A stretch of DNA of 5,202 nt from contig SLPX01000075.1 of NCBI GenBank assembly GCA_007131745.1, positions 1-5,202 of the forward strand. Reading direction: 5' to 3'. A program made the translations under genes and the position numbers. Of this stretch, positions 1 through 5,202 are shown one piece after another. Within the stretch, counting starts at the first letter, position 1. The number at the start of each line of letters is the position of its first letter. The notes beneath the pieces were generated by a model. The model saw only the letters and a program-made list of their open reading frames with translations. It searched no databases and had not been told where the DNA came from. The stretch is from Myxococcales bacterium (lineage in GTDB: Bacteria > Myxococcota > Polyangia > HGW-17 > SLPX01).

Positions 1-287
1 AAAGCAGAAGCCAAAACACCTGAACCTGTATACGGAATCCCGAGGAGTTCCAAAAGACCCTGGACACAGCCATCTTCACCATACCGGCCGTGCAGCGCAT
101 TGAAAACCACCTGAATATTGTTTTGTCTCAGCACAAGGTCCAGGTCACGGTCCAGGAAGACTTTTCGAACGTCGTATCCACTATCGGCCAAAACCGAAAA
201 CACCGCTTCCCCGGTTCCAAGAGATATTTCTTTCTGTGTAGACAAGCCGCCCATCAAGACGCCGATTCTCTTATCTTTCCAATACAT
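1..287 (-). CDS. ddl: D-alanine–D-alanine ligase, N-terminal part (cut by window edge)
   Basis: Cytoplasmic ATP-grasp enzyme that joins two D-alanines to make the dipeptide used in peptidoglycan precursors. Only the first 95 residues are in the window. They begin [14 protein letters not shown] and show the Rossmann-like N-terminal domain of Ddl. The glycine turn GG (13-14) is followed by LSTQKEIS in the place of the family's usual S-x-E-x-E-V-S. The signature [10 protein letters not shown] (about 64-73), then [15 protein letters not shown] (about 76-90) and VLASA, is diagnostic and resembles E. coli DdlB (ALHGRGGEDG, PYTGSGVMASAL). The start ATG at 287-285 is supported by a GAGGAG ribosome site at 300-295, seven bases upstream. 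Another ATG at 294-292 abuts that site and gives only seven codons. Oddity: Gln18 stands where E. coli DdlB has Glu15. The catalytic ATP-grasp domain lies outside the window. The family call is very secure; assignment to a DdlA or DdlB subtype is not possible. Confidence 0.95.
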   Translation of the reverse strand, partial: MYWKDKRIGVLMGGLSTQKEISLGTGEAVFSVLADSGYDVRKVFLDRDLDLVLRQNNIQVVFNALHGRYGEDGCVQGLLELLGIPYTGSGVLASA

Positions 288-294
288 TATACAT

Positions 295-300
295 CTCCTC
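295..300 (-). promoter_or_regulatory. Ribosome binding site of ddl
   Basis: GAGGAG on the minus strand, seven bases before the ATG at 287-285. It decides the start: the nearer ATG at 294-292 has no spacing from this site and leads to a stop after seven codons. Confidence 0.75.
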
Positions 301-395
301 GCCCGATGGTCGTTACACAATTCAATCAACCCGACCCACAGTGAGATTCGAATTCAACATTGTTTCCGTACCTTTTACAAACAGGTCTTTCTATC

Positions 396-424
396 TGGAT
401 ACCAGAGGTCCAAAAACCGGTCAA
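396..424 (-). promoter_or_regulatory. Weak candidate promoter for ddl
   Basis: On the minus strand TTGACC (424-419) is followed after 17 bases by TATCCA (401-396), preceded by TGG as in an extended -10. The -35 matches consensus in five of six positions, but the -10 in only three and it lacks the final T. It would leave a leader of about 100 bases before ddl. The -10 sits in a small hairpin (TCTGG-ATA-CCAGA, 394-406). The remainder of the gap between the two genes (288-581) is AT-rich, with short palindromes around TTCGAATA (438-445 and 515-522), and has no clear terminator. Confidence 0.22.
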
Positions 425-581
425 GAAAACTGCTTTTTTCGAATACAGAATTCTGCTGATAAAATCCCCAAAAAAATCAGATTCACGAAAAACAAATAGA
501 GAAGAATTTTTTATATTCGAATACTGCAGACAGTGTCCATCACTCAAACACCTTGAAAAAACAGAACAAATCGACGAACAA

Positions 582-1382
582 TCACGCTCCCAAAAGAAGA
601 CTCAAAGCCATGACTGCCATTCCTGCCACCAACCCGTATACCGATGCATGTCCTTTATCGAATCTCTTTGCCGCAGGTAACAATTGATCAAGAGAAATAA
701 AAACCATGATCCCGGCTACTGCGGCAAAAAGAATCCCGAAAACTGTATCGTTAAGAAAAGACCTTAGAAAAAAGTAGGCGACAAGCGCGCCCAAAGGCTC
801 GGCAAGCCCGGAAAGAAAAGAAAGCCAAAAAGCTTTTTTTCGACTTCCGGTTGCATGATAAATTGGAACCGAAATGGATATACCCTCTGGAATGTTGTGA
901 ATTGCTATAGCCACGGCTACTGATATTCCTATAGCCGGGTTCAATAAAGCTGCCGCGAAAACAGCCATTCCTTCCGGGAAATTGTGAAGAGCAATAGCAA
1001 ACGCGCTCATGATACCCAACCTGTTCAATCGGGGATCATTCTCACCATCTTCCATTTTTTCAACTGATTCCAACTCGTGAGGATTCTCGTAATCGGGAAC
1101 AAAAAAATCAATCAACGCGGTAATGACAACCCCACCAAAAAAACTCCCGACAACTATCCAGTTTCCGTAGACATCCCCCAATGTCTGCTCAAGGTGTTCC
1201 CTCGCTACTTGAAACAACTCAACAAATGAAATGTATACCATAACACCAGTGGAAAAACCCAGCGATGCCGATAGAAAGGTCTTGTTCTCCCGCCTGAAAA
1301 AAAAAGCTATTGCACTCCCCAGGCCGGTTGACAACCCTGCGAAAACGGTCAGCGCGAATGCAAAACCAACGTTTCCGGACAT
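582..1382 (-). CDS. ZIP-family divalent metal transporter (ZupT-like)
   Basis: Inner-membrane transporter expected to import zinc and possibly other divalent metals such as iron or manganese. With the start chosen here it has 266 residues, close to the roughly 257 of E. coli ZupT. About eight hydrophobic segments are visible. The family signatures are present: HNFPEG (133-138) in the fourth helix, HNIPEG (162-167) in the fifth, and GLAEPLGAL (192-200) in the next. The second helix has GFSTGVMVYISFVEL (42-56). The His and Glu residues of the HNxPEG motifs form the metal site in ZIP proteins. The loop between helices three and four (about 97-119) is acidic, with only one His, unlike the His-containing loop of E. 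coli ZupT. The start ATG at 1382-1380 has GGAG at 1392-1389, six bases upstream, and the product then begins close to the first helix. A GTG at 1436 would add 18 residues but lacks a good ribosome site. The family is certain; the substrate is not. I saw no Zur-like operator upstream. Confidence 0.95.
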   Translation of the reverse strand: MSGNVGFAFALTVFAGLSTGLGSAIAFFFRRENKTFLSASLGFSTGVMVYISFVELFQVAREHLEQTLGDVYGNWIVVGSFFGGVVITALIDFFVPDYENPHELESVEKMEDGENDPRLNRLGIMSAFAIALHNFPEGMAVFAAALLNPAIGISVAVAIAIHNIPEGISISVPIYHATGSRKKAFWLSFLSGLAEPLGALVAYFFLRSFLNDTVFGILFAAVAGIMVFISLDQLLPAAKRFDKGHASVYGLVAGMAVMALSLLLGA

Positions 1383-1388
1383 ATTCTG

Positions 1389-1392
1389 CTCC
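1389..1392 (-). promoter_or_regulatory. Ribosome binding site choosing the transporter start
   Basis: GGAG on the minus strand, six bases before the ATG at 1382-1380. This favours the shorter 266-residue product over the 284-residue reading from the GTG at 1436-1434, which is preceded by TTTAT and no purine-rich site. Confidence 0.6.
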
Positions 1393-1543
1393 ATCCAATT
1401 GTTAATCAAACAATCCCAAACAATACCTGCGCTCACATAAAGCCCAAAACAACTGGATATATTTCAATTTTTCCAAAATTTTTTCTACGTATTCAAAAAC
1501 CACTGCAGCTCAAACGGCTGAAACAATCCCTGACAATTTTCCT

Positions 1544-2782
1544 TCATTTCTTTCGGGATCCAAGAGGAGGAGGAGGAGGAGGCATATCCTCCTGCATCCC
1601 GGATGAATCCACACCCTTTGACATCACATCAGGCGGAGGGGGAGGATCATTCAATTCGACTTCATGCATAGAAGAATTAATCGCATCGGGGTTATCTGCT
1701 CCATCGGAGGAAAAATGGGAATCAAAGGGGTTTGTGGTCTGCCTTTCAAATGATGAATCCCTATGGAATCCATACTGAAGATGAGATTCCGAATGAGATT
1801 CAGGAGCCGCGAAATCTTCATCGTCACCATATGAATCCGCTACAGTATATTCGGCGTCCTCTTCTGCAAAATCCTGGGAAAAGCTTCCTCCGCCGATCTC
1901 ATCCTCCTCAAAACCAAGAGCGTCCATATCCTCAACCCCCAGGTCTTCCCCATCATAATAGGAAGAATCATCCACCATCGAACCTTCACCAACACCCGAA
2001 GCAGGCAACTCATCAACACTCCCTGATTCGGAAGGCAAGGGTTGTATCGAAGGAGATGTATGCTCCTCGAATTCATCTTCCCGAGAAACCATCGCCTCAG
2101 CATTGCTCTCTCTTTCATCCATCGGCTGAATATTCGGCGCCTGTCCTGCCCCCCCCTCCCTATTCAGTATTTCCTGCTGCTTACTACCCGTAATCATAAT
2201 AGAATGATCTTGACGACTCAAAACCACTTCACCACGTGACGGATTCGCCTCAACAAACTTCCTCCCATAATCTACATTGAAAAAATTAAAAACAACTTCA
2301 AGTCCTTTAGGATCAAGTTCCAGGCCCACAGCATCAGGATTAATCAATTTTTTGGCAAAACTAAACCCGCCGAAAAGAATCGCAGCGGTGGAAACAAAAA
2401 ACACAAGCCACCCGTACATCTGAAGATCCGGCCAACCCCTGCCTAGAAAAGCCAAAAGAATGCCGGTCATCAACCCTAAAAAGCCGGCCACCAGCAATTT
2501 TAGATAGAATCCCCTGTCTTTCCTGGAAGGACCGGTCTGGTGTTCGCCGCAATAAGGTACGCGGGTTATGATCCGGCGCACCATCCTTCCCTGCCCTCCA
2601 AACGGCTTGTAGTAGCTGACACGTGAAAGCTCCGACCCCACGACAGCAGCCCTCATGCATTTGGCGCAAAACCTCGGCCACGCGATGGCCGCTTGAGGTT
2701 CATCAGGCACCTCGACAGTGACGGAATAACAATCACCATCCTGCAAAGGTTCCGCTATATCTACTATAGTAACCGGTTTCAT
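1544..2782 (-). CDS. Unrecognised two-helix membrane protein with Cys/His cluster and acidic, proline-ended tail
   Basis: I do not recognise this 412-residue protein. The N-terminal part carries C39-A-K-C42 and C78-G-E-H81, a CxxC...CxxH spacing suggesting a small zinc-binding fold (inference). Two hydrophobic segments follow at about 92-113 and 122-143, joined by a short loop, so both ends should face the same side, probably the cytoplasm. A folded stretch at about 148-200 (GLELDPKGLEVVFNFFNVDYGRKFVEANP) comes next. From about 205 to 400 the sequence is low in complexity and very rich in Asp, Glu, Ser and Gly, almost certainly disordered. Proline runs lie at 380-384 and 401-406, and the end is basic (GSRKK). 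There is no N-terminal signal peptide. The ATG at 2782-2780 is the first possible start after an in-frame TAA and has no Shine-Dalgarno sequence. The gene is 161 bases from the gene upstream and 161 from the transporter start, so it is probably transcribed alone. An anchoring or scaffold role is possible but unsupported. Confidence 0.85.
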   Translation of the reverse strand: MKPVTIVDIAEPLQDGDCYSVTVEVPDEPQAAIAWPRFCAKCMRAAVVGSELSRVSYYKPFGGQGRMVRRIITRVPYCGEHQTGPSRKDRGFYLKLLVAGFLGLMTGILLAFLGRGWPDLQMYGWLVFFVSTAAILFGGFSFAKKLINPDAVGLELDPKGLEVVFNFFNVDYGRKFVEANPSRGEVVLSRQDHSIMITGSKQQEILNREGGAGQAPNIQPMDERESNAEAMVSREDEFEEHTSPSIQPLPSESGSVDELPASGVGEGSMVDDSSYYDGEDLGVEDMDALGFEEDEIGGGSFSQDFAEEDAEYTVADSYGDDEDFAAPESHSESHLQYGFHRDSSFERQTTNPFDSHFSSDGADNPDAINSSMHEVELNDPPPPPDVMSKGVDSSGMQEDMPPPPPPLGSRKK

Positions 2783-2792
2783 AACACGTGTT
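2783..2792. repeat. Perfect 10-bp palindrome AACACGTGTT next to a start codon
   Basis: AACACGTGTT is fully self-complementary and fills the space between the TATAAT at 2802-2797 and the ATG at 2782-2780. It takes the place where a ribosome site would be, and covers the expected transcription start. It could be an operator half or whole site, or chance. Confidence 0.4.
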
Positions 2793-2796
2793 GGGT

Positions 2797-2802
2797 ATTA
2801 TA
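2797..2802 (-). promoter_or_regulatory. Candidate -10 box for the membrane protein gene
   Basis: A perfect TATAAT on the minus strand, ending 14 bases before the ATG at 2782-2780. Transcription would be expected to begin around 2790, giving a leader of only about seven or eight bases. No good -35 hexamer is present at 16-18 bases (AAGCCA or TAAGCC are poor), so this would need an activator or a non-standard sigma factor, or be a chance match. Confidence 0.45.
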
Positions 2803-2943
2803 CACGAAAACCCTAAACTTGGCTTAAAACCCGACATTCTCGTAAAAACCAAGTCCAAAAATCCCATTTTTGCCATTCATAGCATCTATCAGGAATCTGT
2901 GCGAGACACAAATCCTTGGCTGAATCCCCTCCATTCGCTTTTT

Positions 2944-3933
2944 TCAGCTTTCAACCAACTTCTTAGCGGACGGCTTCAAGGTAAGCCGCATGAAATCGTA
3001 AACATCCATGAGATCGCCCGGTTCTAAGCCGTCGTCCTTCAGATTCTTGAAAATTGTCTTCGCCATCGTGCGAAATCTCATGTACTGACGGCCATCAGGA
3101 ACCGGTGAAACTTCCAGACGCGGAGCCATCCAACGAGCTTGAATCCTGAAGCTTCCGGGCCTGACGCAAACCTGTTGCTTCGGAAACAGCAAGCCTGCCG
3201 GAACAGTGCTCAACAACCATGAACAATCTTCAGGGTTTTCCTTGCATACTGTCGCTACAAATGCGTCAAACCTGGCTATATAGCCGCCTTCGCCGAAAAG
3301 ATAGTTTACAAACGCCTCAGCAAAAGCCTCATGCCTGGAAGACGGCATGTTTTTCAAAGGCTCAAGATGTACCGGGCGCACCAAGCTGGTCCTTTTCAAT
3401 ACACCCAGCAACGCGTCCACAATACGGGAGAACTTCCTGTTCTCCAGCATATCCAAAATTTTGGTCTTATTCAGATTTTCCTTGGCATCTTTGATGGCCG
3501 GATTCCGGTGCCTCTTCAAGCGGCGTACATCTCCCTCACCCCGGATATCGGTTTTCCACTTCTCACCCTCAAACCCATCCGGATAGATCGTTCTAAATAT
3601 CTTGATCTGATCCTGAAGGGTCAAAATCTTCTTCCCCCTGGCCTTCGCGTCCTTGACTATTTCGCTCCTGGCCACCGACACTCCCAACTTGTCCTGCAAT
3701 CCCGCCACCGTATCCATGGCTGCATCCGTCGGTCGATCCACTTCCTTCATCAAATGATAATAACCGTCTTTAATCAATCTGAGCTTGCCGTCTTCAAATT
3801 GAAACGCCCTGCGATTGTTTCGTTCCCATGCCAAAATGGCCAGACCCCATCCGGGTCTCTTGGTATGCTGATACAACGGTACCTGCTCGGAACCATCCGA
3901 CGGATCCCCGTGAAAGACGGAATCGTCACTCAT
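2944..3933 (-). CDS. Unrecognised soluble protein with DUF3553-like N-terminal module
   Basis: A 329-residue protein with no signal peptide or membrane segment, so probably cytoplasmic. Residues 20-62 contain YQHTKRPGWG (21-30), AILAWERNNRRAFQFEDG (32-49), then LRLIKDGYYHLM. The pattern H-x-x-R-P-x-W-G, a beta strand, and an F-E-D-G turn recalls the small module named DUF3553, which occurs alone or attached to helicases and other proteins. This is by eye and uncertain. The rest is charged and mainly helical: a basic stretch at about 136-160, and a C-terminal part (285-329) with RFRTMAKTIFKNL and DLMDVYDFMRLTLKPSAKKL. The few cysteines (230, 237, 256) do not form an obvious metal site. I see no catalytic motif. 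The ATG at 3933-3931 has GAGG at 3944-3941, seven bases upstream. The gene stands alone, 461 bases downstream of the previous gene's stop. Nucleic-acid or protein binding is a guess from the charge and the module. Confidence 0.88.
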   Translation of the reverse strand: MSDDSVFHGDPSDGSEQVPLYQHTKRPGWGLAILAWERNNRRAFQFEDGKLRLIKDGYYHLMKEVDRPTDAAMDTVAGLQDKLGVSVARSEIVKDAKARGKKILTLQDQIKIFRTIYPDGFEGEKWKTDIRGEGDVRRLKRHRNPAIKDAKENLNKTKILDMLENRKFSRIVDALLGVLKRTSLVRPVHLEPLKNMPSSRHEAFAEAFVNYLFGEGGYIARFDAFVATVCKENPEDCSWLLSTVPAGLLFPKQQVCVRPGSFRIQARWMAPRLEVSPVPDGRQYMRFRTMAKTIFKNLKDDGLEPGDLMDVYDFMRLTLKPSAKKLVES

Positions 3934-3940
3934 GTATTAT

Positions 3941-3944
3941 CCTC
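3941..3944 (-). promoter_or_regulatory. Ribosome binding site of the 329-residue protein gene
   Basis: GAGG on the minus strand, seven bases before the ATG at 3933-3931; normal strength and spacing, supporting this start. Confidence 0.65.
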
Positions 3945-3953
3945 ACTTTCCTT

Positions 3954-3973
3954 ATTACACTTCATTACACTTC
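3954..3973. repeat. Perfect 10-bp tandem direct repeat upstream of a gene
   Basis: GAAGTGTAAT occurs twice in a row on the minus strand, ending 20 bases before the ATG at 3933-3931. One helical turn of spacing is what a regulator binding side by side would need. Each copy includes TGTAAT, a fair -10 hexamer, but the only good -35 nearby (TTGACC at 3996-3991) is 21 bases from the nearer one, which is too far for a standard promoter. Confidence 0.5.
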
Positions 3974-4041
3974 AGAATCCTCGATTTTGCGGTCAAACAC
4001 CGGCGAATAAAACTACGTCGGGAACTAAACACGGTTACATC

Positions 4042-4119
4042 GACCGCCGATCAATCCCATCCATCGGCCATCCATCACCCATCCCTCACCCATCATCCCT
4101 CGCTCATCCCTCGGCGGTC
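4042..4119. repeat. Degenerate heptamer array flanked by 9-bp inverted repeat
   Basis: GACCGCCGA (4042-4050) and its exact complement TCGGCGGTC (4111-4119) enclose 60 bases built almost wholly from variants of a seven-base unit. Read on the minus strand these are GGGATGA, GGGATGA, TGGGTGA, GGGATGG, GTGATGG, with ATGG or GCGA fragments between and CCGATGG near the end. The inside strand is strongly biased, with purine-rich GGGATG on one strand and pyrimidine-rich CATCCC on the other. The structure could form a 9-bp stem with a large repetitive loop. Confidence 0.65.
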
Positions 4120-4388
4120 CTGCGAGCATGTTTGTCCGGATCTCAATGAGATCCTGTATAAAACAGAAAATCAAGCTCTTCAGGTCGTTTGCAAATGCAA
4201 ATCTCAGCGGTATCCTGCCGATCTTTTTTTTCAATTCACCCAAAAACAACCATCCTGAGAACGGGGGATAATTTAGCACAAACGAAACAGCCGCGCAAGA
4301 CAGGACACAAAGTGTTTATTTCTTCTCCTGGAACACCCGGAAAACGGGCGCGCATTGAAAAACCGACCGTCAAAACAAGGTCAAACCA

Positions 4389-4405
4389 TTGATACTATGT
4401 ATCAA
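4389..4405. repeat. Perfect 7-bp dyad over a stop codon
   Basis: TTGATAC-TAT-GTATCAA is a perfect inverted repeat with a three-base centre. It covers the last two sense codons and the TAG stop (4397-4395) of the gene above it. The stem is AT-rich and no T-run follows on the minus strand, so it does not look like an intrinsic terminator. Confidence 0.5.
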
Positions 4406-5202
4406 CATGCAACAACTCCTGGGCCACTCCGTCTAACACCCGGTTGAATCGCTCAGTGACAAGAGGCTGCAAGAACTCCAATACCAAACCGTGACGTTTT
4501 GAAACAGCCTGCAGCAAAGAAGCCAAAGACTCCTCCAGTCTGGGAAAAACCAAGCTCGCCAGCACCTGCCGAACGTCTGTTCCATCCAGTGAACCTTTCG
4601 CCACCATTGTTTCTTCGTTGCCGAGTCTCCATTTCCATTCGTCCAAAAATTTTCTGGACATCAGGTAATTGGTGAAATCAGTCCGGCAGGATGAGCGAAA
4701 TCCACGGGCTAGATCCCTCAAAACAGCATCCCTTTTTGCATCCACGCTTCTCAAAAGAGCAAGAGTAGCCATCTTCCGCACATCCAGATCATTGATCCTG
4801 GAAGAATCCAGGACAATGACTACTTGACGTCCGATCTGAAGATCTCCGCTCATCGTGCGATCAACATCCTGCCTGTAGTCTTTCCACGCCTCTATCAGCT
4901 CATTTCGGCCCGCCATGCAGTGCTTGAGCATTCTTTCCACCCTTTCGTCGGACAAACGTTCAAACACAGCATCCTTTAAACATTCAATAAAGTCGCCACT
5001 GGAAAATGCATCATCCAACACCCTGACTTCCCCCTTGATGATTCTATCCCTGAAAAGTCCCGCATTATTTACAAGAACCCGAAAAGAAAAACGTCCCTCT
5101 GCCGAAGGCTCATCCTCGACAGTCCGAACAGGCTCTTCCGCCCAACCGCGGTCGGATGCCGAACTCGTCGCCGTGGTCTCTACATCCTCCAAAGTCCGAA
5201 CA
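4395..5202 (-). CDS. Unrecognised soluble protein, C-terminal part (5' end outside window)
   Basis: The frame is open to the window edge, so the true start lies beyond it; a TTG at 5192 is only a nominal start. 268 complete codons are visible and I recognise no family. The first 35 or so residues are a low-complexity acidic linker containing two copies of VRT[LV]ED, 24 residues apart. The remainder appears folded and mainly helical: EGRFSFRVLVNNAGLFRDRIIKGEVRVLDDAF, then a region with SDERVERMLKHCMAGRNELIEAWKDYRQDVDRTMSG, a short IGRQVVIVLDSSRIND strand, and a charged helical C-terminus (DVRKMATLALLRSVDAKRDAVLRDLARGF onward) ending LLHVDT. No membrane segment and no catalytic motif is visible. 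A disordered linker followed by a helical C-terminal domain suggests a longer multi-domain protein with an adaptor or regulatory role, but that is inference. The stop lies in a perfect dyad. Codon use and frame length argue that the gene is real. Confidence 0.82.
   Translation of the reverse strand, partial: VRTLEDVETTATSSASDRGWAEEPVRTVEDEPSAEGRFSFRVLVNNAGLFRDRIIKGEVRVLDDAFSSGDFIECLKDAVFERLSDERVERMLKHCMAGRNELIEAWKDYRQDVDRTMSGDLQIGRQVVIVLDSSRINDLDVRKMATLALLRSVDAKRDAVLRDLARGFRSSCRTDFTNYLMSRKFLDEWKWRLGNEETMVAKGSLDGTDVRQVLASLVFPRLEESLASLLQAVSKRHGLVLEFLQPLVTERFNRVLDGVAQELLHVDT
5111..5202 (-). repeat. Two copies of a 72-base period repeat at the window edge
   Basis: The 20 bases at 5111-5130 and those at 5183-5202 match in 18 of 20 positions, exactly 72 bases apart and in frame, both encoding VRT[LV]ED. 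The second copy runs into the window end, so more copies may follow outside. Confidence 0.5.

Larger units (their letters stand above)
3934..4394. other. 461-base intergenic region with repeats, no supported gene
   Basis: The space between two unrecognised genes. It holds the 10-bp tandem repeat (3954-3973), the heptamer array with its flanking inverted repeat (4042-4119), and an AT-rich part at 4140-4330. On the minus strand a reading frame at 4279-4025 (84 codons) has no ribosome site, and its end is only translated repeat. A short GC hairpin around 4338-4350 (CCCG-TTTTC-CGGG on the minus strand) lacks a T-run, so I do not call a terminator. Confidence 0.6.

Noticed and set aside
286..291. 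Perfect TATAAT on the minus strand at the start of ddl
   Set aside because: It overlaps the ddl start codon and follows the ribosome site, so it cannot serve as the promoter of this gene; taken as chance.
456..480. CTGAT...ATCAG inverted repeat with T-run and G-run between, in the gap before ddl
   Set aside because: Five-base stem with a 15-base loop and the T-run inside the loop, not after it; not a terminator or riboswitch that I can support.
326..547. Minus-strand 73-codon frame between transporter and ligase genes
   Set aside because: TTG start, AT-rich sequence, no domain; more likely non-coding leader of ddl.
1500..1520. CAGC...GCTG hairpin after the membrane protein gene, followed by a T-rich stretch on the minus strand
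   Set aside because: The stem is only four base pairs and the T-run is weakly placed, too little to call a terminator.
1732..2193. Plus-strand frame of 153 codons, proline- and histidine-rich
   Set aside because: It is the antisense of the acidic low-complexity tail of the membrane protein; the bias of that tail keeps the opposite frame open.
3331..4149. Plus-strand frame of 272 codons
   Set aside because: Antisense to the well-supported 329-residue gene, no ribosome site, no recognisable domain, and it ends in the heptamer array.
4025..4279. Minus-strand 84-codon frame, partly protein-like (KKKIGRIPLRFAFANDLKSL)
   Set aside because: GTG start without a ribosome site, and its last third is only translated heptamer repeat. 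It could be a decayed gene fragment, but there is no independent support.

Overview
The window reads as ordinary chromosome of a Gram-negative bacterium. All five genes I can support lie on the minus strand, so transcription runs from high to low coordinates. The short D-alanine–D-alanine ligase stretch [15 protein letters not shown], and a protein with an H-x-x-R-P-x-W-G module, remind me most of deltaproteobacterial lineages (Myxococcota, Desulfobacterota or Bradymonadia-like). This is recollection of family members, not a search, and the taxonomic call is weak. No tRNA, rRNA, CRISPR array, transposase or phage gene is visible.

Layout in transcription order: (1) 5202-4395, the C-terminal part of an unrecognised, mostly helical soluble protein whose reading frame is still open at the window edge and carries two copies of a 24-residue repeat; (2) 4394-3934, a 461-base intergenic region with a degenerate heptamer array bracketed by a 9-bp inverted repeat, and a 10-bp tandem repeat just upstream of the next gene; (3) 3933-2944, an unrecognised 329-residue soluble protein with an N-terminal module resembling DUF3553; (4) 2782-1544, an unrecognised 412-residue protein with a Cys/His cluster, two membrane segments and a long acidic tail ending in two proline runs, apparently expressed from a very short or absent 5' leader; (5) 1382-582, a clear ZIP-family (ZupT-like) metal transporter; (6) 287-1, the N-terminal 95 residues of D-alanine–D-alanine ligase, cut by the window edge.

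The genes are co-directional but separated by about 160 to 460 bases, so they look like separately controlled units rather than a tight operon, and nothing links them functionally. Only the ligase (peptidoglycan precursor synthesis) and the transporter (divalent metal transport) have a recognisable role. I see no convincing new multi-gene system. The most unusual items are the Gln replacing a usually conserved active-site Glu in the ligase, the near-leaderless membrane protein with an acidic/polyproline tail, and the repeats around the two outermost hypothetical genes.
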